A DNA stretch of 64,000 nucleotides from Ryuthela nishihirai. Lineage: Eukaryota > Arthropoda > Arachnida > Araneae > Heptathelidae. The stretch covers positions 20,769,283 to 20,833,282 of the forward strand of contig JAWZYU010000017.1 of assembly GCA_038380435.1 (NCBI GenBank), given 5' to 3'. Positions 25,265-36,619 of the stretch are shown in pieces. The position numbers were made by a program, and so were the translations under genes. The notes beneath the pieces are model-generated. The model was not told the DNA's origin and searched no databases. It saw only the letters and a program-made list of their open reading frames with translations. Positions within the stretch are counted from its first letter, which is position 1. The number at the start of each line of letters is the position of its first letter.

Positions 25265-25690
25265 GGGAAACAAATTGGATCTGACCATTACCTTATGCTA
25301 AGTTAATAGAATTACCTTTAATAACCAAAGTTTACCATGATAGGTTATGACAATCATAGTTTAAGCGTTGAGAAAGAATGGACCATTTTAAACAGGTTAT
25401 TGATAATAAATAATGAGCAGAGGAGACAGTCATTTTAGTGATAAGGCAATGGATTTATTTCTGGAAGAAAGGAGTATAAGGGTAAAGGGAATCAACAAAC
25501 TGCCAGTCTTAATGGATAGTATTACAGAGAATTTAATAAACAGTTAAGGGATCAGTTGATAACTGATAGAAATCTTTTGACTTGATAGCCTGGTTGACAA
25601 AGCAGGGAAAGCAGCTAGTCAACACAACAGAGTTGTATCCATAATAAATGTTTTACATGGAAAGAAACAGATCATACAGGGAGACAAAAA
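25265..25690 (+). mobile_element. RTE-like LINE fragment (endonuclease to linker region)
   Basis: It matches 42420-42950 of LINE copy A in order: 'attggatctgaccattacct', 'taccatgataggtta', 'gaatggaccattttaaacag', 'gataaggcaatgga', 'aatttaataaacagttaagg' and 'ctgatagaaatctttt'. Many substitutions and indels show an old, non-coding copy. It ends near 25690. Confidence 0.8.
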
Positions 25691-26354
25691 TAGCAATATT
25701 ATCAAAGGTTAGGATTCTGCTGACAAGAATTTCCCACTAGTTCTGGTAGGCCTCCTTCCCTACTCCATTATCATCAGAGTTGAGGATGCTTCCTTTCAGA
25801 AGCAGAAGGGCTGGGAAATCTTATCACCAACCTGCAGATTCAACCTTAACATCCTATCCTTAATAGTATCACAAAATGTCATACCCTAAAAAATGGACAA
25901 GGCATACAAAATGAAAATAAAAAATGCATTTTTTTTAATTTCAGAAAGATCGATAAGTCATGATTAATAATTTATCATTACTCCATGAGATCTGAAATAT
26001 TTATATCTTGCACATAAGGCCTGTGAAAGCATTTAATTTAACTTCTTTATGAAGCATTGCAAAATGGACAGCACAAAAACAAGAGCAATGTTTTGGTACT
26101 GGATGAAAACATGTTTCTAACGAATCGTAAAAAAATAATCTACATAACTAATTTTTATTCTGCTCAAGAGCCAAACTAGGTTCAATTTAGTAGAACATCA
26201 AGAGGGATGCATTACAGAGCTTTCTGAGCCTCGTGTACCTTACAGACCACAAGTTTTACAAAAAAAAAATCCATTTCAGCTCTATCATTCAAATTAAGCA
26301 ATCAAGTGAATAATATTGTATATATTAACTAAGCATGAATAATAAATTAAAATA

Positions 26355-26545
26355 TTTGATCAGGGTACTTGGTTACTGATCAAAGGGACCTGGGTTTGAG
26401 TCCTGGGTAGGCATGAATGTTTATGTTGTTTTCTGCTGAGTTCTCACCTTACTCACACACCTTCTACTATGGTGTATAAACTGACAGACCTCTTTGGCAA
26501 ACAGCTCCTTGGGGGGATATTTATTTATTTATTTATTTGCAAGTT
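26355..26545 (+). mobile_element. tRNA-derived SINE with (TTTA)n tail
   Basis: A B-box-like 'gggtttgagtcctggg' is followed by the body 'tttctgctgagttctcacct', then 'gacagacctctttggcaaac', 'agctccttggggggat' and a 3' tail of (ATTT)n at 26520-26540. It matches the SINEs at 18715, 62855 and 63918. Confidence 0.75.
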
Positions 26546-27174
26546 AGCTCTTTCACATTGTTAAATAATGCCTTTAATGACTAATTACTACTTACTTAAT
26601 AAAGAACTGAATAAGTATACATTGTACTTAACGATAGGACACTGTTATGGCACCTGTAAAAGCATATGTACTTCGCAAAAAAACGAAACTATTAAACCTC
26701 ATTTAACACATATTTTGATAGGAAATCTTAGTAAAATGCACTTTATTAAAATTACAGAAAAGTAGAAGCCGATATTTCAGGATAACATTAAATTTCTAAA
26801 GCTGAATTATAAGACACTGACTAATTTAACTAAACACTAGAAAACTTCTGACCTTAATTGAAATCTATGTATCTCTACTACTGGGCAACTATTCGCAACA
26901 ATATATATTTTGTAAATATATATTGAATTAATGGTTGGTATTTGAATATTTGAAAAAATGAAGTTTAATGTTGCTGATTTTCTGAAGCCAATTAAGGATT
27001 TTAGAGATCCTTAAAATATTCTTGACATTTATTTTTCTGGATGCATTCAAATGTGCCTGATGTTCCAAACAAAATATCATAAAAACTGAAGATTAGTAGA
27101 ATGTATAAAAGACTTGTTCCAGTGCTTGAAAATTCCATAGAGCCTGTTGAGGCTATGGCCAAGAAGTAAGATAC

Positions 27175-27321
27175 CTGTCCATTACAGGAGAGCCATGAGT
27201 ACGATGTGGAGCTGGTCGACGAGGTGAAATTGACCGACGGCGAGGAGAATGTGAATGTTTCCTAGATGGTGGAGGAGGTCCATGCTTCATAGATGGTGAA
27301 CGAGGTCTTGGTCCCATAGGC
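27175..27321 (-). CDS. SR/SP-rich protein, exon (second in window)
   Basis: The acceptor 'aatttttag' ends at 27322 and the donor begins GTATCT at 27174 on the minus strand. The 147-bp exon encodes PMGPRPRSPSMKHGPP, then RKHSHSPRRRSISPRRPAP and HGSPVMDR. It is rich in Arg-Ser and Ser-Pro pairs, as in disordered SR-like domains of nuclear RNA-processing proteins. Its first base completes the AG left by the 39097 exon (Arg) and its last two bases are completed by the exon at 3845 (Arg). Both neighbouring junctions are phase 2. No RRM, zinc finger or other fold is seen. The protein identity is unknown. Confidence 0.82.
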
Positions 27322-28300
27322 CTAAAAATTTATATTAGTTAATTTATATTAGCAAAATTTATATTAATATAAATTTTAGTTACCAATGAGTAATACATAA
27401 TGCATTATATATATCATTTGAATAAAAAATAATACACTATTAACATTAATAAAGAATTCTTTGAAAATTTATTTAAAAAAAATGATTAAAACTAATAACC
27501 TCAGTCCAGTTATATTACATAATGTTTTTTGGCAATGTAAATGGTGTAAGGGTCCAGATTTTACCTGGGATTGATGAATGGATTACCATTGCACAAACTG
27601 ACTTCTGCATTTCAGCAGTCAATAATGGGAGCTCAAGATAGAAGCCAGGAAGCTTACCAAAACTGGGTCCATGAAGTAATATGGTGGCTGATTCAGTTAA
27701 TCAACCAGTACCCAGATGATTGGTCATAGCAAAGGATGCTTCTTCTCCCCTCCTCCCTCATCCAGGTTACATGATGGTAAGCAGAGCAAGTACAGTACGA
27801 TTTTAAGAGACACTGTGAGGTGTTGCAAGGCAATATAGACATGAACAGGCATCCATCTGGCCTTTATGAGGTCTTTGTTAGATCCTTGGAGGTCCAGAGC
27901 ACTACAGTTTTGGAGATGGGTATTCAATTAGTCATGTAACCAAAGTGAAATCTAATGTAGATTTTGCAAATATTGTGCATAATAAATAACTGTAAATATC
28001 ACATCATTGTTCCAAGTAAATCATTTCAGCCACCAGTTTTGTCAACTGTTAGCTTTGTACCTAGCTACTATCCTACAAAAATGCCCTCTGAAATCAATAC
28101 CAGCATTTCATATATTTGGTGTCACCATTGTGAGGTTAAAGGAGAAGGTACAGGTGGCTTCCCACTAAGGAATTGTTTTATTTTATGTTGTGTGCTATGA
28201 GGGTTTTGTCTCATTTATGGAGAAATCCTTGAGAACTTTGGTATGGTAAGACTTAGTCTGTAAGTTTGTCAATGTATTGAGTGTTTTTTTTTTTCTGTGC
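27322..28300. other. Intron, no recognised feature
   Basis: It is AT-rich near the exon, then somewhat richer in GC between about 27.55 and 27.95 kb. No motif was recognised in the open frames. Confidence 0.4.
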
Positions 28301-30310
28301 TATGCTGTGTAACATATAGGAGCAACATGAAAAAGAGTTGGGATAGACACAAAAACAGAACAGACTATGGAGGATTTTTGATGGATGGAGATTAAATGCA
28401 CAGACCCCAGTTTCCCAAACAGTCAAGCATCCCAGCATGCATGTGCATGAGAGCAAATCAAATAAATTTGCTATTTTGCTTCTTAGGCTCAAATTTGATG
28501 AACACAGAGAAAATGCTGGCAGAGAATTGCATAAACTAAGGTGGAATTTGAGCTAGAGAAGCTCAGGATTTATAAACAAGCTGAAAGTGCAAATGAAGCC
28601 AGAATGCAAGGCAAGTCTTGCAACAGAAATGGCTCATCTGGTTTCAGCTCACGAGTCCAATTTTGTTTGCAAGCAGATCTAGGAACTGTAGCACTGTATG
28701 TCCATTCTGTGGCAAATGCTGGGGCTCATCCCCCTAAAGCATTATACAAATTTCTCTTTCTCTTTTTCTTTCAACTTATGGTCAGTACCTTCATCAGTTT
28801 GGGTGTACTACAAGATGTGAATGCAAAGGTCATCCTTCTGATTTTTAGGAAAAAGTTGCATGATCTTGTGACCTCAATGCCCAAAATGCAGATGACTTCA
28901 ACAAAGTGGAAAAATATATCCTGGACAGGACCACTGTAAAGTGTCTGCTTTGCAAGTTAAATACCTTGATGGGATGAACAAATTGCATAATGAGATCTAG
29001 CAAACTTTCATGGAGTGAGTGACCCTATTTAGAGAACTGAAAAGCAGACCCATATGAGGAACTGGTTGACCTTTTGGTGCCTCATTTGATCAAGGAACTA
29101 GCTTCAACAAGAAAGTATGTAACTTTACACCAGTGCACTAATTAGTTTAGGACTTGTAAATTCATTGAATGAATCAAACAAAAGCCAACACTTCACAAGT
29201 ATCCAGGGTTCAGGAAAGCCTTGTGCAGCAGAAAGGATCTCCGAGGAGATCCTACATCAGTGACCAAAGCCCTGTTCATTGACAACCAATAGACATCAGC
29301 TTCATTGAAAGCAAGAAATGCATGCTAATGGCTTCGAGTGTGGCTCTTTGCAGAATTTGTAACAAGAATGCCAGGGATGAGGAGATTCAGACAAATTGTC
29401 ATCCATAGGTACATAAAGTATGATAGCTCAATAAAATGAAGATGTACCAGAAGATAGAGTAATCTATGTGAAGGTAGCTATGCACATGCTTGCACAAAAG
29501 CTGGAAATATGCAGCAAAAGTTAAAAGAAAACAGCAATTAAATTAAGCAAACTTGAGAAAGTCAAGGTCTATTGTGGTGGTAATGTTTTTATGGCAATTG
29601 TCAACTCAGAAGGCACAGATTAATGTTCTTTGGAATGTTGAGTCCAGAGTGATTCTGTACACCCTCAGATTGAATCGTTCTGAGACCAGCATTTGGACAG
29701 GATGTCATGGCAGATTTAATCAATGTGCCTGTGCAAATTTTGAGACACGATTCAGTGTGCTCTGTTTATCTTGATTTCTAAATTGTAGCAACTTTACGCC
29801 AGGTGTTGACAACATCTTGCCTTCTTAACAAAGCTATGACAGAACAGCTGAGACCACAATTAACTACAAAAAATTTTGACAATTAACTACACAAAAACTT
29901 GAAGCTCCAGTTAAAAATGAACACACATAAGCTTAAGGAGCTGCCAGATGACATCACCAATGTGCTCTCATGGAGCTAGTGCATCAGCAATAGCACATCA
30001 AGGTCAACCAAGGTATCATGCTTGCAGCTCCCTGGCTGTGACACAAACAATCTTAGCAGCTCTTGTGCTCCATGATAAACAATAATGCTCATGCAATGAT
30101 ACCACAAGTTTGTGGAGTGAGGATGAGTGAAGCTCTGATTGCAGTAAGGGATCTTTGGCTGTCAATCAAGCCACCAGTTTGATATTCTGCAGGATAACCA
30201 CTGTTCACTAAGCAGCTTGTGGTTAGACTTATTCTTTCGAAATAGTGTTTCGAGTGGAAAAAGGAATCTGGGAAATTTTTACAATTAGTGCTACTGGATG
30301 CATGGCACAA
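28300..30310 (+). other. Unassigned, possibly decayed retroelement
   Basis: This stretch is richer in GC than its neighbours and has several medium open frames on the plus strand, the longest 28541-28939 (132 codons). That frame starts with a charged helical segment, MEFELEKLRIYKQAESANEA, which resembles the coiled N-terminal part of some Gypsy Gag proteins. No Gag core, zinc knuckle, protease, RT or integrase motif could be read in any frame, and no LTRs were found. It could equally be an unrelated decayed gene. Confidence 0.25.
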
Positions 30311-31158
30311 TGGGGTAATAGCTTTGGCTCTGATCGGACTGATTGAACTTACTGTTGAAGGCAGTGTAAGAAACTACAATTAAAAATGCAAATTGCCTGC
30401 TTTCAATCAGTCACTTAAATATCTATGAAGTAATTGTGCATGTTATTTGTAAATATTTGAAAATTCTTTGAAAGAAAAACCTTTTTGAAGTAATTTTACT
30501 TACTCATAATTTAATTTTAAAATGTTAAATGTCAAGAGTTAATAAATGCTGCATATAAGCAAAAAATATTTTTAGTTAAAAACCCCTTTATATTACTCTA
30601 ATGCTTACATTGCTCTCAGAAGTATCAGTTAAGTGAGCACAGAAGTACAGTGTCACAGTAATCAGACCCTCAGAGACAAGTTGGTGAGTGTTGCAGGTGT
30701 TATTACTATCCCTGCAGAGTATCTGTATTAAATTGCAACAAGATTTCACAAAAAAGAAACTGTATAGGTAAACTTTTTTGAAGTTTGAGTAGGATGAGGA
30801 TTGGCACTTTTATGTGTTACTTATTAATAGCTGAAAATCCATTTTTCTTTAAATGGGTACATCAATATTCATAACTGTCACATTTGGGCCACATTCCCTC
30901 TGAGTACCATAAAACTCCTCTGCAGTCTCTAAATGTAATAGTTTGATAAGAAAAAAGGGGTAAATTCTGGATATAATGATAGATAGCAGGTTTTAGATAA
31001 TGACTGTGGTAAGTTCATCAAGGTAATCAGATCATTAAGTACTTTATCAGCTAAATAAGTACTTTATTTGCACTGATAAGGAAAGGATGCACTGCAGTTC
31101 CTGAATTACATTTCCTGTTTTAAAGTTGTATTTTGCTTTATAAAAAATGATCGATATT
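30311..31158. other. AT-rich intron sequence
   Basis: No gene or repeat recognised. Confidence 0.4.
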
Positions 31159-31231
31159 CATGAAATGATGAGCTGAAAAAAATTTGGTTTTGCCATGAGT
31201 GGGAAAATTTTTTTCAGCTCATCATTTCATG
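31159..31231. repeat. Perfect 27-bp inverted repeat
   Basis: Arm 31159-31185 ('catgaaatgatgagctg' then A7TTT) and arm 31205-31231 are exact reverse complements separated by 19 bases. It could be a MITE core or a recent inverted duplication. Confidence 0.92.
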
Positions 31232-31329
31232 AGTTCCAGGTCTACAGGACTTATCCTGTGATTATTTACTACTGATTTAAATGATCGATATATCAGTTTT
31301 ATCTGCTATATCTTTTTGAGGTACCTTTA

Positions 31330-31510
31330 TCGTACTCTTAGTTTCAAGATTTTTTTTCAATTATATGCTTTTATCTCAAGCAAGCAGAATAATTCCATTT
31401 TCTTTACGCAATGCACTGGACCTCAAACTTATTTTCATGGAGATTCTCAAATTTATTTGCAAACTAAAGGTTTTGCATTGGGTAGTCCATTTTTTTTTTT
31501 TCATTATTAG
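31330..31510 (+). pseudogene. Penelope-like RT fragment
   Basis: The frame gives TQCTGPQTYFHGDSQIYLQ then TKGFALGSPFFFF. This resembles the '.F.FNG..Y.Q..G.AMGSPL.P' motif of Penelope-like RTs, which lies N-terminal to the YIDD box. The sequence runs into poly-T right after GSP. It covers an RT part missing from the 6360-6835 remnant. Confidence 0.55.
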
Positions 31511-31989
31511 CATACATCATACTACATGGCATTGGAAACACTATCCTCGGAGATCATCCCACTGCAAGGAAACAGATTTCACGAAACACCAAAAATAGCT
31601 GAAGAATTAATTTTTTTTTTGCTTTTAATCCTAACAACAGGCTTTATCAGAAACCATCCTTAGCTGAGTATTAGTCTAAAGAGGTGGCTAGTCAAAAATA
31701 CAAAAGTCATGCCCAGAAACATATTTATAATGTTGTTCCAAAGTTTTATGAAAATAGCACTTTGAAGCCAAAAGAAAGTTAAATCTTAATATGATCCTTT
31801 ACCTAAACTAGATCAGTTGACCTCAGATATCAGAGTTATTCAAAACAGTTAATATTCTAAACAGGATGCTATGCAGAGCTGCCAACTGTTCCATCTTTTT
31901 TTTTTTCAGACAGTACTCAAATTTGGTTTAAATCCAAAAAATCTAGTTTTTTGTATTTTTTCAGCTTTGCCCTTTTTTTTAAGAATATC
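31511..31989. other. Intron flank of LINE copy C
   Basis: No gene seen. Poly-T tracts are present. It may hold further unreadable Penelope-like sequence. Confidence 0.3.
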
Positions 31990-34325
31990 TCATCATCATC
32001 ATCATCATCCTCAAGCAGCCATGGGCTACGGAGGTCCAACCAGACCACGCAGTTTAAATCTCCAAGCATATCTGTCCTGAGCTACATCTGCTGCATCTGG
32101 CCACTGCACACCAATTCTAACAAGGTCCTGTTTGACATTGTCTGCCCACCGCATTCTAGGTCTCCCCCCCCCCTTCTGAGGCCTCTAGGCACACTGTTCA
32201 TAACCCTATTCGCCAATCTATAATTATCCATACGGGCAACATGGCCAAACCAGCGGAGTCTCTCTCTGCACAATATGCTGCTTAAAGGAGGTTGCAGACT
32301 CCTTTGCCTAACCTCATCATTAGTTACAAAGTTAAACCACCTAATATCCAAGATACTGCGTAAGCATCTAGTTTCCTGTTATCCTGTTTACAAAGCGTCC
32401 AAGTTTCACTACCATAACTAACCCTAGAAAGAACCAAACTATTATACAGTCTAATTTTAGTCTTTACGTGTACACGCCTATTTCTCCACAATCTCTATAG
32501 ATTCTTAAAAGTCCCGGCAGCAATACCTATTCGTCTGTTAATCTCATGCCGCACATCACCAGTATCAGTTACGTAGCTCCCAAGGTAATTAAACTGTGAC
32601 ACCTGCTCAAGACTGCAACCATTCAGATTAACTGAATCACAACCTGCCTGACCAATTTTCATCACTTTAGTTTTCTCTCTGTTTATAACCAAACCTACTC
32701 TACTACCAGTCTCATCAACAGCTCGAATGAAAGAGTTCATCTCATCAACATCATTTGCCAAAAGGGCTAAATCATCAGCATAATCTAAATCAGAAATTTT
32801 CGTATCTCCAGCCCATTTAAGGCCAAAATCTTTCCCTTGAAGTGAATTTCGCATAACATAATCAACAACCAAACTAAAGAGAAAAGGGGACAAAATACAC
32901 CCTTGTCGAACACCAGACGTAATGCTAAACCAATTGCTACAAGACTTACCAACTGACTTACCAACACATGACTCAGTGTTATTATAAAGAGCTTTCATTA
33001 TGTTAACTAACTTGTCTGGTATACCATAGGATCTCACAATCAACCACAGATTATGATGATCAGCAGAGTCAAAAGCCTTTTTGAAATCAACAAAGCTAGC
33101 AACCAAAGGTTTCTGAAACTCTAAACATTTCTCAAGAATCTGCCTAAGTGAAAATATCTGATCTACACATCCCCTACCACTTCTGAATCCACATTGCTCA
33201 TCACGCAATTGCCTGTCAACCAGATTCTTAATTCTATTAAGCACAATCATGGAAAGAACTTTACCTGGAACAGAGAGTAGGCTGATACCCCTATAGTTAT
33301 CACAAGAACTGCGATCACCTTTTTTGAAGATAGGGATAATAATAGCTCTGGTAAAATCTTTAGGAACCATGCCTTTATCATAAAAGTTATTCAAAATTTC
33401 AGTCATCCAAGTGGTAACCAAAACATTCCCAGCTCTGAGCATTTCTGTAGTAATTTCATCTACCCCTGGGGATTTATGAAGTTTAAGTTTAGAGTTAGCC
33501 AAACTAACTTCAGATTGTGTTATAGGGCCAACATTAAAGCTGCCAATGCATCTATCGTCATTACAAACAATGGGAGTAGAACTAACTACATTGTTTAGAA
33601 CATCACTGAAATGCTCAGCCCACCTAGCCATGACAGAATCCTCACCTTCTATAACCTTACCTTGTTTATCCTTCAATCCCTGTATGCCTGTCTTTTCTAC
33701 TACATAAAACATTAACTATCTGGTACAGCTCTCTGTTGTTGTGCTGCCTAACTGCTTCCTCAGCTTTGTCAGCCAAGCCATCAAGCCAAAGATTCTTATC
33801 AGTAGCTAACTGATCCTTTACACGTTTATTAAGCTCTCTGTAATCCTTTCTATTAGGACTAGTAGGGTACTGATTAAGGACATTCCTGCAGTTCCTTCTT
33901 TCTGAAATAAGCTCAAGTGCCTTATCACTTAAATAATTCTGCCTCCTTTGCTCCTTTTTTCCTGAAAGAGTACTGTTAGTTTCCAAAAAAGCCTGTTTAA
34001 AATGGCCCCATTCTTCCTCAACTTCAGTATTAAGCAAACCATGACTGTCATAATGACTAAATAACCTATCACGGTAAGCTTTAGCTATAACTGGGTCTTT
34101 CAGAGCTTCAGTATTAAAGGTAAATTTTTTAACCCTAGCACAACACTTTTTAAGTTTAAGTTGCAAGACACTTTTAACAAGGTAATGGTCAGATCCAATT
34201 TCAGCTCCCCTATATGCCCTGGTATTTCTAACAGAACTAGCCCATTTGCTGTTAATATATAATCAATCATATTCCTATGCAGCCCATCAGGTGAGACCCA
34301 TGTGTATTTATGTCCTGGCTTGACT
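31990..34325 (-). mobile_element. RTE-like LINE copy C, 5'-truncated
   Basis: This is the same family as the copies at 41171 and 48913, on the minus strand. The 3' end carries the (GAT)n microsatellite tail (here (ATC)n at 31990-32009). Similarity stops near 34325, inside the endonuclease domain at the block encoding TWVSPDGLH, so about the first 1.1 kb is absent. 5' truncation is usual for LINE insertion. It lies inside the 11.8-kb intron of the SR-like gene, in the same orientation as the gene. Confidence 0.93.
32026..34322 (-). pseudogene. Endonuclease-reverse transcriptase, partial (copy C)
   Basis: The frame 33712-32495 (405 codons) is open across the whole RT domain: IIPIFKKGDRSSCDNYRG, EQCGFRSGRGCVDQ, FVDFKKAFDSADHHN, SGVRQGCILSPFLF and the catalytic LDYADDLALLA. 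A preceding frame, 34166-33666, covers the end of the endonuclease and the linker. The C-terminal frame 32351-32082 has RLRWFGHVARMDN but ends abnormally at a run of C near 32164, where GRPRMRW should follow. Relative to copy A, a VGK repeat is inserted after ESC. Loss of the endonuclease N-terminus and the frameshifts make it non-autonomous. Confidence 0.9.
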
Positions 34326-34499
34326 TTGAGCTCAAATTGCCCTGCAGGTCAGAGGAAGTCACAAGACTTCAGCTGATCATTTCCAGACAAAACACTGGGA
34401 AAGGTCATATCTAAATTCTTTTTATAGAGGTGAAGGTAGCTTGTATTTAATGGATGTATACAAGTTACTAATGGGTGAACACAAACATATACTCCCTGC

Positions 34500-34745
34500 T
34501 CTGGTTGGGTTGTTTTACCTTTGAACAGCACTTTTTTGCACACCATGGGCTAAATGGCCAGGTCACATGGACCCCGAAGGCTCAGAGAAGTTTGGGGAAG
34601 GGGACCCACTGGAACAGCTGTTGAGAGAAAGATGGTAGCCTCCTATCAAGGCCATCATCCAGTGTGTTCTTTAACGTGCACAAGGTACAACTCTTCCGCA
34701 CACGGGGCCATGGCTTAATGCCCCATCCAACGGAGTATGAATAAA
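34500..34745 (+). repeat. SINE-like dispersed repeat
   Basis: The block 'ggttgggttgttttacctt' ... 'cagcacttttttgcacacca' ... 'gggctaaatggccaggtcac' recurs at 38078-38191 and, reversed, at 46386-46500. After it comes 'cctcctatcaaggccatc', shared with the SINE body at 6940. The full element boundaries are uncertain. Confidence 0.6.
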
Positions 34746-34812
34746 AGTAAAAATATTCGAACATAAAGGGCTTACAAGCAGAATAAAAGCTAACAGAGAC
34801 ACTCAGCATTAA

Positions 34813-34922
34813 CCCTTTAATGCCCATAAATAACTGAAAATTTCAAATGGACTAGACCAAATAGTGCTTTTTTCTTTTTCTTTACCATCCTCTACCCCTT
34901 TGAGCTTTCTAGGGTGTTAAAA
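34813..34922. mobile_element. TTAA-type MITE, decayed copy
   Basis: The left end 'ttaaccctttaatgccca' and inner blocks parallel the better copy at 36504-36615. The right end 'ctagggtgttaaaa' is degraded. Confidence 0.5.
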
Positions 34923-35514
34923 TAAAAGCATTCAATTAAGATACTAGGAATTGAGAAAATTATGTCATGAAGCTTGTATCGGTCAACTGCATGAAGCAAA
35001 AAATTCTTTCCTCTTCTATCACTGAGTTGCAGGAATGGAAAATGGAGATAGCTACCTATTTACAGAAAATTTCCTAATAAAGCAGAATCTGCAAGAATAT
35101 GGTTACTATAGTAATCAGCATGATAATCCTCATCCCTTGTCTTACCATAAGTGATGTCATTAAGAGATATTTATCAATTTAGTTAAGTCCTATTAAATTA
35201 TCAACAACTAAACTAACTAAAGCAATAAATCAACCAAACTAAAGTTAGCTGCATGCAACAGAAGCAAACTGAAACCAAAGCAAATAACATATGCAATGAT
35301 TCCAGCACCAGTTTTTTGTTATAAAAAAACTACTATAAAAGACAGTTATCAATTTTTTTTTTGAACTCTTAGGTTCTCTTTATCAGTGACAGTCTTTCTA
35401 AGACTGGGTACAGCTGGTGAGACTGGGCTTTCTAAGACTGGGTGTTTACGTTATGACTCACTGCACAAGAGGCAGGTGACTCACACCTGCCTCTGTTATC
35501 TCCATTCCATGTGT
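34923..35514. other. AT-rich intron sequence
   Basis: No gene or RNA recognised. A short direct repeat, 'tctaagactggg', lies at 35396 and 35430. Confidence 0.4.
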
Positions 35515-35925
35515 TATAAGTGGTTCCATAATAAGTTGTTTACAGTTTTGGTCCAGCATATTGGATACACTTTGTAAAGTTAGTATTTACTTTTTTATAT
35601 TAAAACCTAAGTTTTCATTTCAGTAGATTTATTTCCGTAAGTTAGCAATCTTTCGGCCGGCTGATTTATTAATCTTTCTGAGTTATGTTAAATCAGATGG
35701 CCGGCTTAAAAGTGGTTGCACATATTATATTTAACATCCCATTACACTATGTGTAATTTTTCTTATATTATTTCTTGGGTTTTTAATAAAATAAACTCTG
35801 AATTTGTTCTGTTTTCTGAAAATGAATGAGGTCTTGGATATGGATGCAAAGAGGATTCCTTGGCACAGAAATCAGTCCATGTGGGAGGTCAATTTCAGGA
35901 AGGGTTTCCCCCCTCCCTAGAAAAA
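35515..35925 (-). repeat. Dispersed repeat, copy 2
   Basis: This is the reverse complement of the 618-1240 repeat. Shared blocks include 'gtttacagttttggtccagc', 'acatcccattacactatgtg' and 'gaggtcttggatatggatgc'. This copy lacks the internal duplication. Confidence 0.65.
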
Positions 35926-36105
35926 TTACATTTTCAAAAAAAAATATCATTTTTTTTTTGTCTATATTGAATGATTTTTAAGAGCAGCAACTGGATGTAT
36001 CCCTCAGTATCTTGGCTGTGCCACTCTGACAAATACGTATTTTTTTTTGCTTTAGCTTTAATTTTTTGCACTTAGCCAAATTCACCAAACTTCAACATCC
36101 AAAGA

Positions 36106-36152
36106 CAAAATTCATAATGTTTAGTTTTTTTTACTAAACATTATGAATTTTG
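36106..36152. repeat. Perfect 20-bp-arm hairpin
   Basis: 36106-36125 'caaaattcataatgtttagt' and its exact reverse complement at 36133-36152 flank seven T. A T-run loop is compatible with a hairpin, but no promoter or transcript is evident. Confidence 0.92.
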
Positions 36153-36503
36153 CAGCCAAGGAAGTTTTTTCTATTTCATAACCAGTTCAGAAAATCCCAT
36201 GAATCTGAGAAGCCCAAGTCCCTTTGTATAACACTGACCATGTTTAAAATATACAAAACTAAAAGAATCATTAAAAGAAATAAAAATCATGTTTCAAGTT
36301 AGATATATTAGTTAGAAATTTCCTTTTGATTAATGTATAATTTAACTATTTTTTTTCATTGGGTTTTCCAAAATTAAGCCTTAATTGTATAGTGTGATCT
36401 TTTTTCACCATATCATATTAAAAAAGGCTCACTAAAATCAATATACTTGTAAATTTTTTTATATTATTTTTGTTCATAAAATTCGAAATTATGCTCTGTT
36501 TAA

Positions 36504-36615
36504 CCCTTTAACACCCATAATGGCCACCATTTTGAAATGAACTCATTCAAATAATACCATTCCTTTGTCTTTAATACCTTCTACCATTTTCTGAAATCTC
36601 CTGGGCATTAAAGGG
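36504..36615. mobile_element. TTAA-flanked MITE (piggyBac-type ends)
   Basis: TTAA at 36500-36503 and 36616-36619 flank 112 bp. The ends 'ccctttaacaccca' and (reverse complement) 'ccctttaatgccca' match at 12 of 14. TTAA duplication plus CCC-starting ends is characteristic of piggyBac-type elements. There is no coding capacity. Confidence 0.72.
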
Positions 36616-36619
36616 TTAA

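Noticed and set aside
28541..28939. Firm call of a Gypsy Gag gene.
   Set aside because: Only a short charged helix resembles Gag; no core domain, zinc knuckle, pol motifs or LTRs could be found.
32785..32967. 60-codon minus frame within LINE copy C.
   Set aside because: Alternate-frame shadow of the RT ORF.
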